From JAZREA01 sp045660545 (lineage in GTDB: Bacteria > Bacillota > Clostridia > Monoglobales > Firm-18): a stretch of DNA of 64,000 nt. Every line of letters begins with the position of its first letter. Position 1 is the first letter of the stretch. The translations under genes and the position numbers were made by a program. Location of the stretch: contig JAZREA010000012.1 in the NCBI GenBank assembly GCA_045660545.1, forward strand, positions 31,976-95,975, written 5' to 3'. A model generated the notes under the pieces. It searched no databases, had not been told where the DNA came from, and saw nothing but the letters and a program-made list of their open reading frames with translations. Below are positions 25,570 through 33,802 of this stretch, in pieces.

Positions 25570-26258
25570 GTATAGCACAAAATATACACGAGGTCTTAGG
25601 CAGAATAGATGACGCCGCAAAAAAGAGCGGAAGAAGCGCCAAAGACATAAACCTTGTGGCTGTGTCAAAGACGGTGGACATACCGTTTATTAAGGAGGCT
25701 ATGGACTGCGGACTTGTGGAATTTGGAGAAAACAGGCCACAGCAGATACGCGACAAGTCAAAGCTTTTGCCCGAGGCGGTGTGGCACCAGATTGGCCAGC
25801 TTCAAACCAACAAGATTAAGTATGTAGCAGGCAAGACAAAGCTTATACATTCTGTTGATTCGATAGCTCTTATGGCGGAGATTGAAAAATACTGCAAAAA
25901 CAACGCGCTTACACAGGATATTTTAATTCAGCTTAACATTACGGGAGAGGACACAAAGTCGGGAATTGATGTGTCGGCGCTGGACGGGATGCTTGAATTT
26001 GCACAGACGTTGCAGTGCGTTAAGGTTAAGGGGCTTATGACGATTGGGTCGGCATTTGCAACTGAATACGAGAACAAAAAAATGTTTGAAAATTGTAATA
26101 ATTTATTTGTTGACATTTCAAGTAAAAAATATGATAATATATGTATGGAATATTTGTCTATGGGGATGTCGGGAGACTTCGAGGCGGCAATTGCGGAAGG
26201 CTCTAATATGGTCAGAATCGGGACAAGTATTTTTGGAGAGAGAAATTATAACATTTAG
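25566..26258 (+). CDS. YggS/PROSC family PLP homeostasis protein
   Basis: 230 residues. Single-domain PLP-binding TIM barrel (alanine racemase-like fold) with the cofactor Lys in LVAVSKTVD and the C-terminal SMGMSGDFEAAIAEGSNMVRIGTSIFG signature. Members buffer pyridoxal phosphate and have no known turnover. It starts with GTG overlapping the upstream gene by 4 bases, and sepF follows after 12 bases, the usual Firmicutes order. Confidence 0.95.
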   Translation: MSIAQNIHEVLGRIDDAAKKSGRSAKDINLVAVSKTVDIPFIKEAMDCGLVEFGENRPQQIRDKSKLLPEAVWHQIGQLQTNKIKYVAGKTKLIHSVDSIALMAEIEKYCKNNALTQDILIQLNITGEDTKSGIDVSALDGMLEFAQTLQCVKVKGLMTIGSAFATEYENKKMFENCNNLFVDISSKKYDNICMEYLSMGMSGDFEAAIAEGSNMVRIGTSIFGERNYNI

Positions 26259-26270
26259 GAGGAATATAAA

Positions 26271-26699
26271 ATGGCAAACATTCTTGATAAAGTGAGCAGC
26301 TTTTTTAACGGTACTGACGATGAATTTGAGGGAGAAGAATATTTCCAGAACGAACAGAAAAACGAGATAGACTTTGCTGTTAAAAAGGGCAAGGTTGTTA
26401 ACATCAACACTACTACTCAGCTTAAAGTTGTTGTGGTTACTCCTGAAAGCTTTGACGAGGCTAAGGACATTGCAGAACACTTAAAGCAGAAAAAGCCCGT
26501 TGTAATAAACTTAGAGGGTGTAGAAAAGGATATTGCAAGAAGAATTGTAGACTTTTTAAGCGGTGCGGTTTACTCGTTGGACGGCAACATTCAAAAGATT
26601 TCCACAGGTATTTTCCTTATCGCTCCATACAACGTGGGTATTATGGGCGACTTTAAGGACGAGCTTAGAAACAAGGGCGTTTTCCCCTGGAACTACTAA
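26271..26699 (+). CDS. sepF: cell division protein SepF
   Basis: 142 residues. Cytoplasmic FtsZ-binding protein that forms rings and tethers FtsZ to the membrane. An acidic linker (about 15-40) separates the N-terminus from the DUF552 core with VVVTPESFDEAKDIAEHL and the IARRIVDFLSGAVYSLDG segment, ending in FLIAPYNV. The N-terminus is MANILDKVSSFF, an amphipathic helix that fits membrane binding. RBS TTAGGAGGAA. Confidence 0.96.
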   Translation: MANILDKVSSFFNGTDDEFEGEEYFQNEQKNEIDFAVKKGKVVNINTTTQLKVVVVTPESFDEAKDIAEHLKQKKPVVINLEGVEKDIARRIVDFLSGAVYSLDGNIQKISTGIFLIAPYNVGIMGDFKDELRNKGVFPWNY

Positions 26700-26717
26700 T
26701 TTGAGGAGGAGAGTTCC

Positions 26718-26993
26718 TTGAGTATTGCTGTGTTTTTGGCTAACTTAATAAACAGCATTATATATATAATTGAAATTTTGATTTTTATAAGGTGTCTTTT
26801 GTCGTTCCTGCCTTTTAACAACAGGTTTACGGGATGGGTTTATATGGCGACAGAGCCGTTTTTGTCCCCGTTTCGCAAGCTTATGGCGAGGTTTATGGAT
26901 GGATTTCCTGTTGACTTTTCGCCCATACTTGCTTTATTGGCATTACAGTTTATACAGAGAATTGTGATTTCTCTGTTGTTTATGCAGTTTTAA
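26718..26993 (+). CDS. YggT family membrane protein
   Basis: 91 residues with two hydrophobic segments and the family core RCLLSFLPFNNR and FLSPFRKLM. Probably starts at TTG, 8 bases after GAGGAGGAG. YggT proteins sit beside sepF in many Firmicutes and are thought to help division or osmotic tolerance. The stop overlaps the next ATG (TAATG). Confidence 0.9.
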   Translation: MSIAVFLANLINSIIYIIEILIFIRCLLSFLPFNNRFTGWVYMATEPFLSPFRKLMARFMDGFPVDFSPILALLALQFIQRIVISLLFMQF

Positions 26994-27772
26994 TGGACAG
27001 AAAGAAGCTGCTTGCAGCAGCAGAAAGCGACGAAGACAAGATTTTACTTTCTAAGATTTTTGACGTATTTTCATTTTCGGAGAGTAAAAACGTTATCAGA
27101 AATTCGCAGTTTTTAAACGGGCACGAAATTGTGCTGGCTAAAAAGGTTGCACAATGCTTTGACCTTGAATACGAGCTGTTTGGCGGCTACGACGAGGCGG
27201 AAAGGCAGATTTTGGTCTGTTACCCTGACTTTTTGGTGCCTGAGGCGGAGGACTTTCCGATTTGCATTATAAAGGCGCAGAGCAGGGGCGGACGCAGGCT
27301 TTCGCACAGAGACTACATGGGCGCTGTTTTAAACCTCGGGATTAAGAGGGAGAAGATTGGCGACATTTTAGTTTGTGACAGTTTTGCGTACATCTTTTGT
27401 ATGGCTGACATTGCGGACTACATTGTTTCGCAGATTGACAAGATTGGAAACTGCGGAGTTAATATGTCGGTTTCGTCCTTTGACTGTGTGGATGTGCCGA
27501 AAAAACAGTTTAAGGAAATAGAGGCTTCGGTTAGTTCGGTAAGGCTTGACGCTGTTGTTGCAGCCGGTGTTGGAGTATCGAGGACGGAGGCTGCGTCGAT
27601 TGTACAGCGCGGGCTTGTTAGCGTCAACTGGGAGGTGCGCGACAAAAGCGACTACCGACCGACACAGGGAGATATACTCTCGATACACGGCCACGGAAGA
27701 ATATTGTTCTACAAAATTGGCGGGCAATCCAAAAAGGGAAGAACATTTATTGTTTTAAGAAAATATATTTGA
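26993..27772 (+). CDS. YlmH-type S4-domain RNA-binding protein
   Basis: 259 residues. N-terminal YlmH domain (SHRDYMGAVLNLGIKREKIGDI is the family hallmark) and a C-terminal S4 RNA-binding domain (about 180-240, RLDAVVAAGVGVSRTEAASIVQRGLVSVN). Bacillus YlmH acts on stalled ribosomes. It lies between yggT and divIVA as in most Firmicutes. Confidence 0.94.
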   Translation: MDRKKLLAAAESDEDKILLSKIFDVFSFSESKNVIRNSQFLNGHEIVLAKKVAQCFDLEYELFGGYDEAERQILVCYPDFLVPEAEDFPICIIKAQSRGGRRLSHRDYMGAVLNLGIKREKIGDILVCDSFAYIFCMADIADYIVSQIDKIGNCGVNMSVSSFDCVDVPKKQFKEIEASVSSVRLDAVVAAGVGVSRTEAASIVQRGLVSVNWEVRDKSDYRPTQGDILSIHGHGRILFYKIGGQSKKGRTFIVLRKYI

Positions 27773-27822
27773 TGTTGCATCAGCCGCTCGAGGCTTTTGC
27801 TTTTAAGAAAGGAATGATTTTT

Positions 27823-28491
27823 ATGCTTACACCACTTGACATTCAAAACAAGGAGTTTTCAAGGGAGTTTCGCGGATATTCTATGCAGGAGGTTGACGAG
27901 TTTTTAAACCTTGTTATTGACGGGTACGAAAGACTCTACAAGGAAAACGTCGAGACCAAGGATACGGTTGTTAAGATGCAGGAAAGCTTAAAGCAGTATA
28001 AAAATCTTGAAAGCTCGTTGCAGAGCGCGCTTGTTGTTGCTCAGTCTGCGAGCGAGCAGGTGCAAAAGAACGCCGAGGAAAAGGCTGAAAACATAATTGC
28101 AGAGGCAAACAACAGGGCAAAGGAGATTGTTGCAAACTCTTTTGAGGAAGTAAAGAAGCTTGAATACAGATTTGAAGAGCTAAAAAGAGGTATCGACGTT
28201 TACCGTGCTAAGATGACTGCTCTTTTAGAGTCGCAGCTTGGTCTTCTTAAAAAGGTGGAGACTTCTGACGAGACATTGGTAGAGCTTAAAAACATCAAAG
28301 AGGCTGTTGAAGAGGTAGAGGCGGCAGAACGCGAAATCGAAGAAAACCGCGTAGAATACACCGAGCCTTTACATATTGAAGTGGAAACGGAAGAGGAGCC
28401 GGCAAAACCCGAGGAGGAAAAGACGGGTGAGCTCGAAATCCACGACTACAACACCAAGGAGATTGAGTTTTTGTTAAACGCTGACAAATAA
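27823..28491 (+). CDS. divIVA: DivIVA family cell division/polarity protein
   Basis: 222 residues. N-terminal membrane-binding DivIVA domain beginning MLTPLDIQNKEFSREFRGYS with the VDEFLNLVIDGYE segment, then a long coiled coil (about 30-165) and an acidic tail rich in Glu. It recruits division or wall-synthesis factors to curved membranes. The reading frame is open from 27769, but AAGAAAGGA and the conserved N-terminus select 27823. Confidence 0.93.
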   Translation: MLTPLDIQNKEFSREFRGYSMQEVDEFLNLVIDGYERLYKENVETKDTVVKMQESLKQYKNLESSLQSALVVAQSASEQVQKNAEEKAENIIAEANNRAKEIVANSFEEVKKLEYRFEELKRGIDVYRAKMTALLESQLGLLKKVETSDETLVELKNIKEAVEEVEAAEREIEENRVEYTEPLHIEVETEEEPAKPEEEKTGELEIHDYNTKEIEFLLNADK

Positions 28492-28494
28492 GAT

Positions 28495-28523
28495 TTGACA
28501 AAACATATTTGTTATGCTATACT
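28495..28523 (+). promoter_or_regulatory. promoter of the ileS T-box transcript
   Basis: TTGACA, 17-base spacer, TATACT, beginning 4 bases after the divIVA stop codon. Confidence 0.85.
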
Positions 28524-28530
28524 AAACAAC

Positions 28531-28791
28531 GAACATAAAGAAAAATAAATACAAAGACTGTGACGAAGAGAGTAGGACATTCTAAAAGGCCAGAGCGAGT
28601 CGGGGACGGTGCAAGCCCGATGCTTAGTAAGTTTGTTTGAAAATCACTTCTGAGTTGCAGGCTGAAAGGTGGCAAATTTGCCATTTAGTAAGCTGTGCCG
28701 TTTTTCCCGACGTGATATGGGAAGCATATGTTAGTATGTTAATAGGTGGTTTGCGGATTTAACTTCGTCCTATTACGGACGAAGTTTTTTT
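28531..28791 (+). promoter_or_regulatory. T-box leader (isoleucine) upstream of ileS
   Basis: A 260-base untranslated leader with T-box parts in order: stem I start (GACGAAGAGAGTAGGA), AGCCCGATGC region, specifier-loop side GAAAATCACTTCTGAG with ATC as the Ile specifier, GCAGGCTGAAAGGTGGCAAATTTGCC stems, the T-box sequence AATAGGTGGTTTGCGG (TGGT pairs with the ACCA end of uncharged tRNA) and a terminator AACTTCGTCC/GGACGAAGTT at 28761-28786 with a T run to 28791. Uncharged tRNA-Ile should stabilise the antiterminator and allow ileS expression. Specifier choice is inference from position. Confidence 0.92.
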
Positions 28792-28829
28792 GCTATTTTT
28801 TGGAACATAAGATTAAAGGAGGGTGTTTA

Positions 28830-31800
28830 ATGCTTTACAACAAGGTATCTACAAACCTTAGCTTTGTGGACAGAGAAAAGGAAACATTAAACTTTTGGAA
28901 CGAAAACAAAATATTCGAAAAGAGTATTGACGAAAGAAAAGAAGGGGAGAACTACACCTTCTACGACGGCCCACCGACTGCCAACGGAAAGCCTCACATA
29001 GGACACGTGCTTACACGTGTTATCAAGGATATGATTCCGAGATACAGAACTATGAAGGGATATCGCGTTTTGCGTAAGGCAGGATGGGACACACACGGAT
29101 TGCCTGTTGAGCTTGAAGTGGAAAAGATGCTCGGCCTTGACGGCAAGGAGCAGATAGAAGGCTACGGACTTGAGCCCTTTATCAAGCACTGTAAGGAGAG
29201 CGTGTGGAAGTACAAGGGTATGTGGGAGGACTTTTCCAACACTGTCGGATTTTGGGCTGATATGGACGACCCTTATGTTACTTATCACAACGACTTTATC
29301 GAGTCGGAGTGGTGGGCTTTAAAGAAGATTTGGGAAAAAGATTTACTTTACAAGGGATTTAAAATTGTGCCATATTGTCCGAGATGCGGAACTCCGCTTT
29401 CGTCTCACGAGGTGGCGCAAGGATACAAGCTTGTAAAAGAGCGCTCTGCGGTTGTACGCTTTAAGGCTGTTGGGGAGGACGCATATTTCCTCGCATGGAC
29501 AACTACACCATGGACATTGCCTTCTAACACCGCACTTTGCGTAAACCCTGACGACATATACTGCAAGGTTAAGGCGGCTGACGGTAATGTTTACTACATG
29601 GCAGAGGCTTTGCTCGACAAGGTACTTGGAACACTTGCTGAGGAAGGAAAGGCTGCTTACGAAGTTTTAGAAACTTACAAGGGAGCTGAGCTTGAATACA
29701 GAGAATACGAGCCGCTTTACGACTGTGTAAAGCCGATTTGCGAAAAGCAAAACAAAAAGGCACACTTTGTAACATGCGATTCGTACGTTACTATGGCGGA
29801 CGGTACAGGTATAGTTCATATCGCTCCTGCTTTTGGTGAGGACGACGCAAATGTAGGTAAAAAGTACGACTTGCCGTTTATACAGCTTGTTGACGCGACG
29901 GGTAACATGACAGAGGAAACCCCGTTTGCAGGTCTGTTTGTAAAGGACGCTGACCCTAAGGTTTTGGTTGACTTGGAGTCGAGAGGTTTGCTCTTTGACG
30001 CACCGAAGTTCGAGCACGACTATCCGTTCTGCTGGAGATGCGACACTCCGCTTATCTACTACGCAAGAGAGTCGTGGTTTATAAAGATGACGGCTGTAAA
30101 GGACGACCTTATTGCCAACAACAACACTATTAACTGGATTCCTGAGAGCATTGGTAAGGGACGCTTTGGCGACTGGCTCAAAAACGTTCAGGACTGGGGC
30201 GTTAGCCGAGACCGCTACTGGGGAACTCCGCTTAACATCTGGGAGTGTGAGTGCGGACACCGACACAGCATTGGCTCGATTGCAGAGCTAAAAGAAATGT
30301 CGGACAACTGTCCTGACGACATAGAACTGCACAGACCTTATATCGACGCAGTTACGATTAAGTGCCCGAAGTGTCAAAAGCAGATGAGCAGGGTTAAGGA
30401 AGTTATTGACTGCTGGTTTGACTCGGGAGCTATGCCGTTTGCGCAGTGGCACTATCCGTTTGAAAACGAACAGATTTTCAACGAAAACTTCCCCGCAAAC
30501 TTTATAAGCGAGGCTGTTGACCAGACGAGAGGATGGTTCTATTCGCTACTTGCGATTTCGACCTTGATTTTCAACAAGGCGCCTTACAAAAACGTTATTG
30601 TTTTAGGCCACGTTCAAGACGAGAACGGGCAGAAGATGTCCAAGTCTAAGGGCAACGCGGTTGACCCGTTTGAAGCGTTAGAACAGTTCGGTGCTGACGC
30701 TATCAGGTGGTATTTCTACTCCAACAGTGCGCCATGGCTTCCGAACCGCTTCCACGCAGGCGCGGTTACCGAAGGACAGAGAAAGTTTATGGGTACGCTT
30801 TGGAACACATACGCGTTCTTTGTTTTGTACGCAAACATCGACGGCTTTGACGCTACGAAATACAAGCTTGAATACGACAAGCTGTCTGTTATGGACAAGT
30901 GGCTTTTATCAAAGCTTAACACATTGATTAAGACGGTTGATAACAACCTCGAAAACTACAAGATTACTGAGACTGCACGAGTTTTACAGGACTTTGTAGA
31001 CGAGCTTAGTAACTGGTATGTCCGCAGAAGCAGAGAGCGCTTCTGGGGCAAGGAGATGACACAGGACAAGATTAACGCTTACATGACTCTTTACACTGCG
31101 TTAGTTCAGCTTGCAAAGGTCAGCGCGCCTATGATTCCGTTTATGGCGGAGGATATTTACAGAAACCTTGTGTGCTCGATTGACAAGGACGCTCCGATTA
31201 GTGTTCATCTTTGCGACTTCCCTGTTGCAAACGACGAATATATAGACAAAAAGCTTGAAGAAAGCATGGAACAGGTTTTGCAGATTGTCGTTTTGGGCCG
31301 TTCGTGCAGAAACGCGGCTAACATCAAAAACCGTCAGCCGATTGGCGAGATGTATGTTAAGTCTTCGTTTGAGCTTTCGGACTTCTACAAGGAGATTATC
31401 GAGGAAGAGCTTAACGTTAAAACGGTAGAATTTAAGGACGATGTTTCGGACTTTACTTCATACAGCTTTAAGCCACAGCTTCGTACGCTCGGACCTAAGT
31501 ATGGTAAATACATCGGCGAGATAAGAAACGCACTTGCCTCTCTTGACGGCAACGCCGCTATGGCAGAGCTTGAACAAGACGGCGTGTTGAAGCTGCAACT
31601 TAACGATATCGTTGCAGAGCTTGAAAAAGAGGACCTCTTGATTGAAACTGCGCAGGTTGAAGGATTCTTGTCCGTTAGTGATTACGGAATTACAGTTATA
31701 CTAAACACCAACCTTACACCAGAGCTGATTGAAGAGGGCTTTGTTCGTGAGATTATCAGCAAAATCCAGACGATGCGTAAGGACAGCGGCTTTGAGGTTA

Positions 31801-31982
31801 TGGACAACATAGCGCTGTATCAAAGCGGTAACGACAAGATTAAGGCAATTATTGAAAAGAATAAAGAACAGATTGCAAACGACGTTTTAGCCGTAGAGGT
31901 TTTACTCGACACTGAGTGTGACAACCAAAAGGAATGGGATATAAACGGAGAAAAGGTAACTCTTGGCGTTATAAAAAAATAA
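28830..31982 (+). CDS. ileS: isoleucyl-tRNA synthetase
   Basis: 1050 residues, a class I synthetase. HIGH motif in GKPHIGHVLTR, editing CP1 domain, the GRFGDWLKNVQDWGVSRDRYWGTPL segment and KMSKS in QKMSKSKGNAVDP are all present. The length and the GRFG..L...DWGVSR.RYWGTPLxIW segment resemble the longer, eukaryote-like type 2 IleRS, which in other bacteria is linked to mupirocin tolerance (inference). A reading frame opens in the leader at 28746, but AAAGGAGGGTG precedes the ATG at 28830. Controlled by the T-box. Confidence 0.97.
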   Translation: MLYNKVSTNLSFVDREKETLNFWNENKIFEKSIDERKEGENYTFYDGPPTANGKPHIGHVLTRVIKDMIPRYRTMKGYRVLRKAGWDTHGLPVELEVEKMLGLDGKEQIEGYGLEPFIKHCKESVWKYKGMWEDFSNTVGFWADMDDPYVTYHNDFIESEWWALKKIWEKDLLYKGFKIVPYCPRCGTPLSSHEVAQGYKLVKERSAVVRFKAVGEDAYFLAWTTTPWTLPSNTALCVNPDDIYCKVKAADGNVYYMAEALLDKVLGTLAEEGKAAYEVLETYKGAELEYREYEPLYDCVKPICEKQNKKAHFVTCDSYVTMADGTGIVHIAPAFGEDDANVGKKYDLPFIQLVDATGNMTEETPFAGLFVKDADPKVLVDLESRGLLFDAPKFEHDYPFCWRCDTPLIYYARESWFIKMTAVKDDLIANNNTINWIPESIGKGRFGDWLKNVQDWGVSRDRYWGTPLNIWECECGHRHSIGSIAELKEMSDNCPDDIELHRPYIDAVTIKCPKCQKQMSRVKEVIDCWFDSGAMPFAQWHYPFENEQIFNENFPANFISEAVDQTRGWFYSLLAISTLIFNKAPYKNVIVLGHVQDENGQKMSKSKGNAVDPFEALEQFGADAIRWYFYSNSAPWLPNRFHAGAVTEGQRKFMGTLWNTYAFFVLYANIDGFDATKYKLEYDKLSVMDKWLLSKLNTLIKTVDNNLENYKITETARVLQDFVDELSNWYVRRSRERFWGKEMTQDKINAYMTLYTALVQLAKVSAPMIPFMAEDIYRNLVCSIDKDAPISVHLCDFPVANDEYIDKKLEESMEQVLQIVVLGRSCRNAANIKNRQPIGEMYVKSSFELSDFYKEIIEEELNVKTVEFKDDVSDFTSYSFKPQLRTLGPKYGKYIGEIRNALASLDGNAAMAELEQDGVLKLQLNDIVAELEKEDLLIETAQVEGFLSVSDYGITVILNTNLTPELIEEGFVREIISKIQTMRKDSGFEVMDNIALYQSGNDKIKAIIEKNKEQIANDVLAVEVLLDTECDNQKEWDINGEKVTLGVIKK

Positions 31983-31983
31983 T

Positions 31984-32021
31984 AAAAAAGGATTTGAGGT
32001 TTAACCTCAAATCCTTTTTTT
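31984..32021. terminator. bidirectional terminator between ileS and htrA
   Basis: GGATTTGAGG pairs with CCTCAAATCC (31990-31999, 32005-32014) with A-rich and T-rich flanks, fitting both convergent genes. Confidence 0.9.
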
Positions 32022-32031
32022 ATTGTTTTAA

Positions 32032-33396
32032 TTAATCCTGGCTTTTATCTTCGCCGAGAGTAACGCTGACAGTTACTTCCTGGCCGCTTCTTATAATTTT
32101 AAGAGTTATATTGTCGCCTGCTTTGAACTTATCCTTAACTTTATTAAGTTCGTCGTAGTTTTTAACCCTTTCGCCGTCTGCTTCGATTATAATATCGCCC
32201 TGCTTTATGCCCGCGGCCTCGGCACCTGTGCCTGCTTCGACAGACACTACATATATGCCAACAGGCATACCGTAATATTCTGCCATATTTTCGCTTATGT
32301 CGCGGGACGCGATACCGATAAGCGGTCTGCCTGTAACATAGCCGCTGCTTATAAGGTCATTAACTATCGGGACTGCAACGTCTATCGGGATTGCAAAGCC
32401 CATTCCCTCGGCAGTAGAGCTACTGATTTTAACAGTGTTTATGCCTACAACCTGACCGTATTTGTTAACAAGCGGTCCGCCGCTATTGCCCGGATTTATC
32501 GCCGCGTCGGTCTGAATCAGGGTATATTCCCTGCCTTCGACATTCATTGTTCTGTTAAGCGCGCTGATGATTCCCGAAGTTACGGAGCCATAAAACTCGA
32601 GGCCGAGAGGGTTACCTATCGCAACCGCCAAGTCGCCGACCGCAAGCTCGGACGACTTGCCAAGTTCCGCGGCAGGGAGGCCTTTTGCGTTGATTTTTAA
32701 AATGGCGAGGTCTGTTTTTATGTCTTTGCCTACCACAACGGCCTCGTACTCGTCGCCTGTCCCGAGCACAACTTTAAGCTGGCTTGAATTGTCGATTACG
32801 TGGTTATTGGTAAGGATGTAGCCGTCCTCGCTTATGATAATTCCCGAGCCGCTGCCGTCTTGTTCGGCAGCGCCAAACCAGGTCATAACGCTTTGCGTAT
32901 TTACTATGCCGACAACGGAGGGGCTGACTTTTGCGGAAATTTCTGTTATGCTAAGAGCTCCTGTGGCCGTTTCTGCGGGGTCTGTAAGGCCGCCTGCTGA
33001 ATATTGATGTATTGCAGCGCCGGAGGAGTTTGCCCGTCTTCCTATCAGAAGGCCGCTTCCAAAAATCAACGCGCCGACAACCATTCCGCATACAGCCACA
33101 GTGGCGTATTTAATGAAGGACTTGCGCTTTTGCGCCCTTTTAAGCAGAGTTTCCTTAATATAAGGGTTGTCGTATTCAATATCCCTGCTGAAAATTAAAG
33201 AGTCGGACACTATTGAATCAAAGGCTGTGTCGGCATCTTGCTTTTCCTGTTGCTCTTTTGACTGCGTTTCGTCCTTTACAGGCGTATTGGTGTCGAAAGA
33301 GCCGGCAGTTGCTTCGGTCTTGTTATCGTCAGGCTTGATAACTGATTCTCTGAAAAAGTCGTTGTTTTTATCTATATTTTCATTTTCTTTAAACAT
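32032..33396 (-). CDS. HtrA/DegP-type membrane serine protease
   Basis: 454 residues. An acidic cytoplasmic region (1-105), one membrane anchor (TVAVCGMVVGALIFGSGLLIG, about 115-135), a trypsin-like domain with the triad His in TNNHVID, Asp in KTDLAIL and Ser in NPGNSGGPL, and one C-terminal PDZ domain. Acts outside the membrane as a quality-control protease. The frame is open to 33501, but AAGGGGG lies 8 bases before the ATG at 33396. An adjoining two-component system gene pair lies upstream on the same strand, separated by its own terminator; a CssRS-like control is possible but unproven. Confidence 0.93.
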   Translation of the reverse strand: MFKENENIDKNNDFFRESVIKPDDNKTEATAGSFDTNTPVKDETQSKEQQEKQDADTAFDSIVSDSLIFSRDIEYDNPYIKETLLKRAQKRKSFIKYATVAVCGMVVGALIFGSGLLIGRRANSSGAAIHQYSAGGLTDPAETATGALSITEISAKVSPSVVGIVNTQSVMTWFGAAEQDGSGSGIIISEDGYILTNNHVIDNSSQLKVVLGTGDEYEAVVVGKDIKTDLAILKINAKGLPAAELGKSSELAVGDLAVAIGNPLGLEFYGSVTSGIISALNRTMNVEGREYTLIQTDAAINPGNSGGPLVNKYGQVVGINTVKISSSTAEGMGFAIPIDVAVPIVNDLISSGYVTGRPLIGIASRDISENMAEYYGMPVGIYVVSVEAGTGAEAAGIKQGDIIIEADGERVKNYDELNKVKDKFKAGDNITLKIIRSGQEVTVSVTLGEDKSQD

Positions 33397-33477
33397 CACA
33401 AAACCCCCTTGTTGTACATATAATATCATTTTATGATTTGTAATTAGTAAATAAACTATTAACAAATTCCAAAAATG

Positions 33478-33492
33478 GGCGTAAAAAAATGC
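33478..33492. repeat. 15-bp direct repeat, left copy
   Basis: GGCGTAAAAAAATGC, identical to 33738-33752. The two copies bracket about 245 bases of hairpin-rich intergenic DNA. Confidence 0.7.
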
Positions 33493-33569
33493 ACTGACCA
33501 CACAAGGCAGGGGAAATAAAGTGTGAGTTTAGTTGAATTTATTAGTTTGTATAGGTTGTAAATAAGGCG

Positions 33570-33600
33570 AAAATTCGTCGAAAGACGAATTTTTATTTTT
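33570..33600 (+). terminator. GAAA-capped hairpin with T run
   Basis: AAAATTCGTC-GAAA-GACGAATTTT then TATTTTTTT. Looks like a terminator on the plus strand, though no plus-strand gene ends here. It is part of the structured intergenic region 33493-33737, which is 406 bases in all between htrA and the kinase gene and contains no supported gene. Confidence 0.6.
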
Positions 33601-33614
33601 TTATGCCTTGTGTT

Positions 33615-33705
33615 TTGAACAAACTTCGCCTCTCGACGTACCCACGTACGCCTTCGGGTATCCGAAAGCAAGGCAAATAGCCTTGCTTTCGCTCAGTTTG
33701 TCCAA
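33615..33705. repeat. structured intergenic element, copy B
   Basis: Bounded by ACAAACT...AGTTTGT. Inside are a hairpin with TACCC/GGGTA and a hairpin AAAGCAAGGC-AAATA-GCCTTGCTTT, then CGCTCAGT. Order and several words (GACG.ACC, GGTA.CCG, CGCT, CTCAGT, GTCC) match copy A at 2288-2422. No coding signal. Confidence 0.55.
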
Positions 33706-33737
33706 TCTGCACTATTTTTTGTCCGCCCTTAAAATGT

Positions 33738-33752
33738 GGCGTAAAAAAATGC
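33738..33752. repeat. 15-bp direct repeat, right copy
   Basis: GGCGTAAAAAAATGC, see 33478-33492. Confidence 0.7.
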
Positions 33753-33761
33753 GCACACTAC

Positions 33762-33791
33762 AAAAAAGGGCTATATCAAAATGATACAGCC
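33762..33791 (-). terminator. terminator of the two-component operon
   Basis: On the minus strand, GGCTGTATCA pairs with TGATATAGCC (one G-T pair), followed by CTTTTTTG, 11 bases after the kinase stop codon. Confidence 0.85.
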
Positions 33792-33802
33792 TCTTTAAAT
33801 GA

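Noticed and set aside
28746..28829. Upstream extension of ileS
   Set aside because: This part lies inside the T-box and its terminator; the ribosome site supports ATG at 28830.
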